From Tenebrio molitor (taxonomy: Eukaryota > Arthropoda > Insecta > Coleoptera > Tenebrionidae): a stretch of DNA of 64,000 nucleotides. The number at the start of each line of letters is the position of its first letter. Positions within the stretch are counted from its first letter, which is position 1. Shown here piece by piece: positions 57,904 through 64,000 of this stretch. The notes below the pieces were generated by a model. That model did not search any database. It had not been told where the DNA came from and saw only the letters and a program-made list of their open reading frames with translations. The stretch is from contig NC_091054.1 in NCBI RefSeq assembly GCF_963966145.1, forward strand, positions 8,866,001 through 8,930,000, given 5' to 3'. Made by a program: the position numbers and the translations under genes.

Positions 57904-59500
57904 TTTAGAGCAGGAAATCCAAAAAGTTCATCTTCTTAGAAATATTAATTCTTCTGCTAATAATTAATTATTCATGAAATATTTTGGACGCACTGGAATC
58001 TGTCAGCGCTTCGGTCGTTTTATGGCTTAGCTGCATCCAAGGAGTAGGGATATCCGTACTCCTTGGCTGCATCGGCCTCACAATCATATATACCCAATAT
58101 ATATCTTTAGTCTGTGCTCACAATCACAAACAGAGTTTAGATATATGGATTGTGGATGCCGGACGCCGGCCAGGGTCCTATTACAGAAATACCAACGCAA
58201 CGCGTATAAAAAAAAACACCAAAAACAGTTTCACAAAAAGTTCCGTTGTGACACTACTTTTAATTTCACACTCACTTATGATACCAAGGAAGAAAAAAAA
58301 AATTATCGCGTCGCTAAAATAGTCGACGTTTTTAGTTTTCATTTACAGATTTTTCACGGGTTTATTGCTCCGCCTTCGCGCAGATATTTCCAAGGTCACG
58401 ACCCATTAGAGAATCAAAGATCTCTACAGCTCGGGGGAGGAATTGGCGAGGTGAAATAAATTGCATACAGTTAGGAAAAAATCGATGTATTTCATTAACA
58501 ACATGAGAAAATTAGTGTTTCCTAGAGATACAAATACTAGTTTTGTAAAAATAAAATCTCATATCTAAAGTCAGTTGAAACAACGAAGTGTGAGGTTATG
58601 GCACCTCGTGAAAGTCCTGCGTAAAAAAATACTGCCCTCACGTGAAATACTACAAAAAAATAAGTATCTAGACGCACCAGGACCACATTTTGAATAAATA
58701 AAACTCTTAAAATTCAATTAATTATATTGTTTGCAACGACATTTCTTTTCCAAAAAATACAATATTAATGATATAAAATCAGTTCTACACTTATAACGTA
58801 TAATTTAAGTAAACAAATCCACAAATAGGTCCGAATTAATCTACAACAGAGATAGAGAAATGAGGTATATGAAGACCTAGTCCTAATTAATTCATTTAAC
58901 CGTTACAACTTAATATTAGAAATAAAAATAGCAATCAGCTGCCCATTTTTCGTTCTGATTGTCTCTACAATTATTACTGAAGAGAAGGGGAAGAGATGAC
59001 CCGAATACAAATTAAGACGTCTCAAAAAAGGCACTTGTCTTATACATCTATTGCATACGAAAAAAGAAAACGGTCACCGTCTATGTACAATTTAAGGCGA
59101 CTCGTCAGTGATCCTCGTTAAAAAATTATAGTCCCAAAGTTAGGCATCTTATTACTATAATTTAAAGCACTATACAATTTTCATTATTATTTTTCGTGTG
59201 CAACTATTTCGTTTGTTTTACTCTTTTCGTAAAACGTTTAATTACAACATACCGTGGCAGTGTAAAAAATAGAACGAGACAAAAAAAAAACGACAAAAAC
59301 TGATCCGACTCGACGGAAATCGAAAAACTATTCGGAAAGCAACGATGGATGACGCAGACTGTTCCTGTCGAATTGCGTTTTCGTCGATTTTAATAACATT
59401 TTATAAAAATGATCGAACCAAATTAAACAATATTTCAACAATAAAAAATAAATTACAATTTGCAAATTTCATCGTACGTTATCTAAAACGTAACAAAAAC
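57904..59500. other. Axin 3' UTR and downstream spacer
   Basis: The right part (roughly 58.7-59.5 kb) is likely Axin 3' UTR. A 104-codon plus-strand ORF at 58145-58459 has no recognisable domain and no splice context. Duplicated CTCCTTGG/GGAGTA words near 58040-58070 form a small local hairpin. Confidence 0.4.
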
Positions 59501-62500
59501 TCAGTCAATCGGCTTCACTTGCGCCATTATTTTCCCCTCCCACAGCGGAAGAACTTCACTGTCGTTGCTTACCTCCTCGTGGGTTACCTGATTGCTCAGA
59601 TCCTCGCACACCGTCTTGAAGAAGAAGCTGAAAACGAAAAGCACGAACGGTCAGAAAGGAAAAGTCGACGCGAGTCTTTCTTCTTTACCGATAGTTTCCC
59701 TTCTTCGGCAAGTATTCTTTGAACTGTCTGAGCGTGATCTGCGATCCCGGTATTTTCGTCCGGTACGGGAACTGTTCGTCGCAGAACGAGAACACCACGA
59801 CGGTCACGTCTTCGCTCGGGGGCAAGGTAGGTCTTTGGCCTTTCGTCGTCTTCCTCAACGTGGACTGGCCGCTTTGGCTGATTTCCGGATAGTACTTGTT
59901 GGAAGATCTGCAAAACAGATCGTCTAAAAGCATTTACAAAACAGATTCACTCGTTAGTTTCTCGCAGCTTTGCACTAATCATGACGATTTAATTTTCAAG
60001 GTCAACAAGTCGGGAAGGACAAAACTCGACTCGCAGCTCGGTTCGTACGGTTCGACTTTTGTTTTCTGCGTGACTGACTCTCACCTTTGCCTGGACCTCG
60101 TCCTGATGTCGTCCTCCGTCAGCCTCCTCCTGATCTCCTCCAGCTGTATGTCGGTGTTGGGGAGCGGCAGCGGCGGCATGCTCGGATCGGCAATGAAAGG
60201 CTGCGCCGGCCCCGTCACGCTGTTCCTCTCCAGCGAGTTCGACCTGGACCCGTACCTCTTGGCGTACTTCCTGCTGACGCCCTCCCTGACGGCCATCTCG
60301 CTGTGGGCGTGGGTGCCGCCGCCGACCTTGCCGCTCCTGTCCGAGTCCATCAGCCAGGTGAGCACCCTGCTGTCCTTGGCGACCTGGACGACGCCGACGG
60401 ACGCCGAGTCGGACACGACCGAGACGCCGCTGTCGGTCAGGTCCGTCAACGTCTTTTTAGTGGCAGAACGGCGGCAGGATGTGGCCCTCGAGAAGCGGTC
60501 CTCGTTACCGTACTCGGGGATGCTCTTCGATTTCGTCATCGACCTGTGCTCGTCGGAGAAGTCGTGCACGTTGCCCGAGTCGCCGCTGAACGTCGAGAAG
60601 ACGTCCTTCTCGCGGCGGCGCGGCCTCGGCTGTCCCCACCGGCCCCGCGGCGGCGACGACGGCGCCTTCGGACTGGCCAGCCCCGGCGATATCGCCAGCG
60701 AATGGTCGGAGAAGACGCGCGACACGTGCTCGTCGAGGATGTCCTGGTCGTTGTCGTCGTGGAACTGCAGCTTCTCCCGCATGGCGGTCTCGAGGTCGCG
60801 CGGGCCCAGCTTGTCGTCGGGGACCCCCGCGGACTCGCCCTGAAAAATCGACGACTGTGATCCCCCCCACTTCAACTTCCTCCAGCTCACCTCTTTCAGC
60901 CTCCGGTGGAGCAGCTCCTGGCTCTCCTGCTCCCTCTTCAGCTCCTCGAGCTTTTGGATGAGGAGGGCGGCGTGCTCCTCCATCGGCAGGGGTTTGTTCA
61001 TCACGTCCGTCCGCTGCGTGCGAGGTATGAAGGAGTGGTTCACGTTGGTCTCCTTGTTTCTGGCCGCGAACTGCCGCATCTGTCGTTCTTCGACGGATTT
61101 ACGATGGGAATGACCAGATTTGCCATCGCTACCAACAGATTTTACAGTCAAGACAAAACTATCATCGGCACCACGAACTGAAGGTAGTCCCAAATACACC
61201 GTCAAATTGTCATTTCTTGAGACACCCTGTATTTTATCGTGATTCGATCAACATGTATACTCAGCATGCAATTCATGCTACTATTCGACGATCATGCAAC
61301 TGTACCTTACGGTTAAACAAGATGTTACGGGTCAGACCTCTCCCTAAATACAAAACAGCTTTGACCAGTGTTAATTGATTAATCGGATTACTAAAACCGG
61401 AGCCCGTCCGCGTAAAATCCACTAATTGGACTGATCACAGCAAGTGTTCGTCTGAATCAATCTGCGACAGCAGAACAGTTTGTCGTGTCCAATTGAATAT
61501 GAATTTTGCGCGGAGACTCCGTCTACGAACATGAATTAGTGTGGTTCGACGGCACCGCCAACACGTGTCCCTTCACCGCCCCCACGAACCTTCCCTGAAA
61601 TACTCACATGTTGCTCTCCTTGGTGGACATATTGTCCGATTCGGTCCTCGCGTCTGAGTGACTACTAAGCGACTGCATTTCGCTATCTTGCCTGGACACC
61701 GGATTGTAGGAATTGTATGCGACGTGAGCCCCGTTGCTTCGGTATATCAAACTACGCAATCACACGCAAAACCAAAAATAAAATAAAATCGTTCAATTTT
61801 CAAGTTAACGAAAAGACGAAGCTTTCGAAAGCGGAACGTTTTCTGCGAACCAACACAACTTACCCCGCGTACGTTTCCGATTTGGGGCGGATGTCGAGGG
61901 CGCGGTGTTTCTGAGATCTTAAGAGCATGTCTTTGGTGAGGCGCACCGTTGGCGTGTGGTAACCGGTGCTCACGCTCGTTGTCCCTGAAAATTCGACTGA
62001 ACACTCTTGCGACCTGTGGCGTTCGCCGACACTCACCTGGAGTTAGAAGCAAGGGCTGCTGGGAGTTCAAGCTGAATTCCATGCCCTCATGGAGTGTCGG
62101 GAGGGGTCCGATGCCGCTGGCCAAGTTGCCGATGTCTTTGTTGCTTACGGAGCTGCTGGAAGAGCTTGATTCGCTGTTGAAGTCGTCACTACAGCTGCTC
62201 GCGTTCTCGACAGACTGACGAAATGAAACGTTTACAGAAAAATATATATTTTTTTTTGGTATTAACTTACCTGTAAATACTGCAGGTACACATCGCTTTT
62301 AAGGAAGTTTGGGTAAGTAGTTTTATTTATTAGGCATTCGATTTGCGCCTGGGCCTCATCGAACAACGTAATCGGGGGTTCAAGGCACTGGGGCGATTTC
62401 AGGTTTTTCATTATTTGCTTTCTTAATTCGTCGTTGATCGGAAGAGCGGATTTCAGAAAATACGTCCTTGAAACAAAAAAAACTTCTAAATGCCCATGCA

Positions 62501-63765
62501 GACATTTTGTTGATTAAATAAATTCAAAAAAGCAATTCGAAGCAAAGTTTTATTTTCCAATAACTCTCTGACATTCTTTGACCACAGCAGTGGCTACAGG
62601 AACAACAGAGAAGTGGTTGCGGATACACTCGAAAGCTGGTTCTGTCATTTCTGATTTTTCCTTTTAATTCTTTTTTTATTAAGATATTAAATAATTAACT
62701 GTTATTGCAATTTTGCTAAACGTAAATAAATAAAAAAAACTACAATAATTGTGCGTTTCTATAGTAGAGATAGGTAATTTATATAAAAAATAATTGAGGT
62801 TAGGTCATTTCATTTGAAAATGAAGTTTAAAAGTAAAGAACCAAAACCAAAGCCATTAGACACATTTCCTTAATTGTAATTTGTTACATTTCAAAGATCA
62901 TAATCTATTTACCATTGAAGAAGTAAGTGGTTAAGAACACGACCATAACAAATTGTTTTGTTTTATGATCAATACACCACAATATATTGAAATGCTGTTG
63001 TAGTATTTGTTTTAATGTTCAAAACAATAAACAATATTAGTATTTATTTATTATAAGATGTATTCATGGTTGCCTACACTCCGATTTATTCTGTATGTCC
63101 CCAACTGGCTTTTTATACTTCAGAATTAATTTTATAATAAAGACTTGTTTCTTTGCCGAATTCACAACAGAATTGTAACAAATTAAGAAACCTTCGGGAG
63201 AATCAGAGTCTCGCACCGGCCAGACGGTCCTAGACTTACTTGTAGATGAGTTTGACCAGCTTTTGTATATTCTCGACCTGATCGTGCTTTTTCAGACCTT
63301 CGCACGCGAACCAAAACCTCAAAGTATCCGCGTGTTGGGGCCCTTCGAATTCGAGGTAGCGCAGGAACAACTTGACCCCGTCCGGATCCTGCAAGAGGTT
63401 GTGCAACGACTGCGCCCACGTGAAACAGGCCGGGGGCGACATCTGGGGTTTGTCGTGACGCGAAGAGGGCCTCGAACTAGGCCTATAAGCGCTACCATCG
63501 TCGATTTCGTATGTGACTTCTGCAAAATCGTCCGTTCGTTTATACGTTTGAAGAAATAAAATACCGCAAGAAAACTACTTGGAACTGGAGAGGAAGACTT
63601 TTGGTGGTGGTGCCTCGTTCGGTCCATCTGGTGTGGCGGCGGCCCCCGCTCCGAAGCGCTGTAAGCTCTCTCCTCTCCCAGTGCGGGGGGTCTGGGCAAC
63701 GTGTAGTCGAAGACACCCTCATAGATGTGCTTGCCGCCGGACCTCGGCTTGTCTCGGTCGTTCAT
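59501..63765 (-). CDS. Axn: Axin, Wnt destruction-complex scaffold (814 aa)
   Basis: Scaffold joining APC, GSK3, CK1 and beta-catenin (Armadillo) so that the latter is phosphorylated and degraded. Ten coding exons: 63765-63579, 63519-63240, 62466-62271, 62214-62037, 61984-61864, 61751-61608, 61128-60891, 60839-60085, 59907-59689, 59627-59501; 2,445 nt close exactly. Domains: tankyrase-binding motif RPPALGEE (25-32); RGS domain for APC (about 97-221, FTWAQSLHNLL to SDVYLQYLQ); GSK3-binding helix (about 416-448, EEHAALLIQKLEELKREQE); Armadillo-binding helix DQDILDEHVSRV (479-490); C-terminal DIX domain for polymerisation with Dishevelled (about 732-814, DVTVVVFSFCDEQFPYRTKI to LWEGKIMAQVKPID). 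All signature parts are present and ordered as in animal Axins. The acceptor of exon 7 (GGTAG|CGATGG) is the least certain junction. Confidence 0.96.
61129..61607 (-). other. Axin intron 6
   Basis: 479 bp; an open frame continues past the chosen exon 7 acceptor to 61205, so a longer alternative exon is conceivable. No repeat recognised. Confidence 0.5.
62467..63239 (-). other. Axin intron 2
   Basis: 773-bp AT-rich intron that splits the RGS domain; no embedded gene or inverted repeat recognised. Confidence 0.7.
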
Positions 63766-63854
63766 GTTGACAGCGGCCTCGTAGGCGGGCCCTCCTTCCG
63801 ACTGGTGCTCTCGCTGGGTCTTTCACTTAACGCTGAGGGCCTCTGCTTCATCAT
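63762..63854 (-). promoter_or_regulatory. Upstream ORF overlapping the Axin start codon
   Basis: A 30-codon ORF opens at tandem ATGs 5 bp after an acceptor (TTTCAG at 63860-63865) and ends in a TGA sharing bases with the Axin ATG (ATGA arrangement). This allows termination-reinitiation and could lower or tune Axin translation. The upstream Axin-frame stop shows Axin itself cannot start earlier in this exon. Confidence 0.5.
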
Positions 63855-63865
63855 GAAAACTGAAA

Positions 63866-64000
63866 AAAAAAAACCGGAAAATTTATTTTTTAATCCAAAT
63901 TGATTAATTTCAAAAACAAACAAACAAGAAATTGCGTAATGTTTGATTGAAATACATATTTATTTCTTTGTTCTGCGTTAATAATAGAGGCAAAATGAGA
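63866..64000. other. Axin upstream intron, continuing out of the window
   Basis: AT-rich; the exon carrying the transcription start lies beyond the right edge. Confidence 0.6.

Noticed and set aside
58145..58459. 104-codon plus-strand ORF near the Axin 3' end
   Set aside because: No homology recognised, low-complexity lysine runs, no splice or poly(A) context; treated as chance.
60087..60860. 257- and 315-codon plus-strand ORFs opposite Axin exon 8
   Set aside because: Antisense shadows of the Axin coding exon, with no splice or start context.
1..64000. tRNA, rRNA or CRISPR features
   Set aside because: Scanned by eye for cloverleaf A/B boxes, rRNA core segments and regularly spaced direct repeats; none seen. 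A tRNAscan or Rfam run was not possible here.

Overview
The window looks like nuclear DNA of an insect, most probably a beetle. The genes are intron-rich with mostly 45-60 bp GT-AG introns, the intergenic DNA is AT-rich and crowded with small inverted-repeat transposons, and the recognisable proteins (Axin, insomniac, LAMTOR2, arthropod-type alpha-1,3-fucosyltransferases) are animal genes of insect character. The order is an inference. I built the gene models by hand from ORFs and splice sites; every model closes in frame.

Layout. 1-11.8 kb is repeat-rich with no supported gene, apart from a possible orphan first exon at 1470 and a GC-rich block at 6.9-8.3 kb. 11.9-16.0 kb holds two convergent genes for small unrecognised membrane proteins, each with two transmembrane helices. 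16-30 kb is intergenic, with many MITEs, nested and tandemly duplicated insertions, and two copies of a ~1.1 kb inverted-repeat element. 30.4-37.9 kb is a recent tandem duplication carrying two intact, near-identical alpha-1,3-fucosyltransferase genes (417 aa each). 38.3 kb is LAMTOR2 (Ragulator/mTORC1). 39.9-40.7 kb is insomniac (KCTD5 family, Cullin-3 adaptor).

41.0-52.7 kb is the most unusual part: three same-strand genes of one family I do not recognise as characterised. In transcription order they are a 244-aa protein, a 2,882-aa protein with 15 coding exons, and a 283-aa protein. The small upstream gene resembles the N-terminal modules of the giant (a DUF4485-like region, a second conserved block and a PPxWGSNL motif). 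The small downstream gene resembles its C-terminal modules (QYxxLL-like, LGxTE and terminal F-x-W-[LV]-D motifs). The giant contains an exon-intron cassette present three times with its introns still alike, and a 68-residue tandem repeat.

52.7-58 kb is another repeat field: a non-autonomous Helitron, a Tc1/mariner-like transposase relic split by two MITEs, and more dispersed repeats. 59.5-63.8 kb is Axin (814 aa, complete), with a 5' UTR exon carrying a short upstream ORF that overlaps the Axin start codon.

The genes do not form an operon. LAMTOR2 (nutrient signalling), insomniac (ubiquitin ligase adaptor) and Axin (Wnt destruction complex) are independent conserved genes. The fucosyltransferase pair and the giant-protein cluster are the lineage-specific content.
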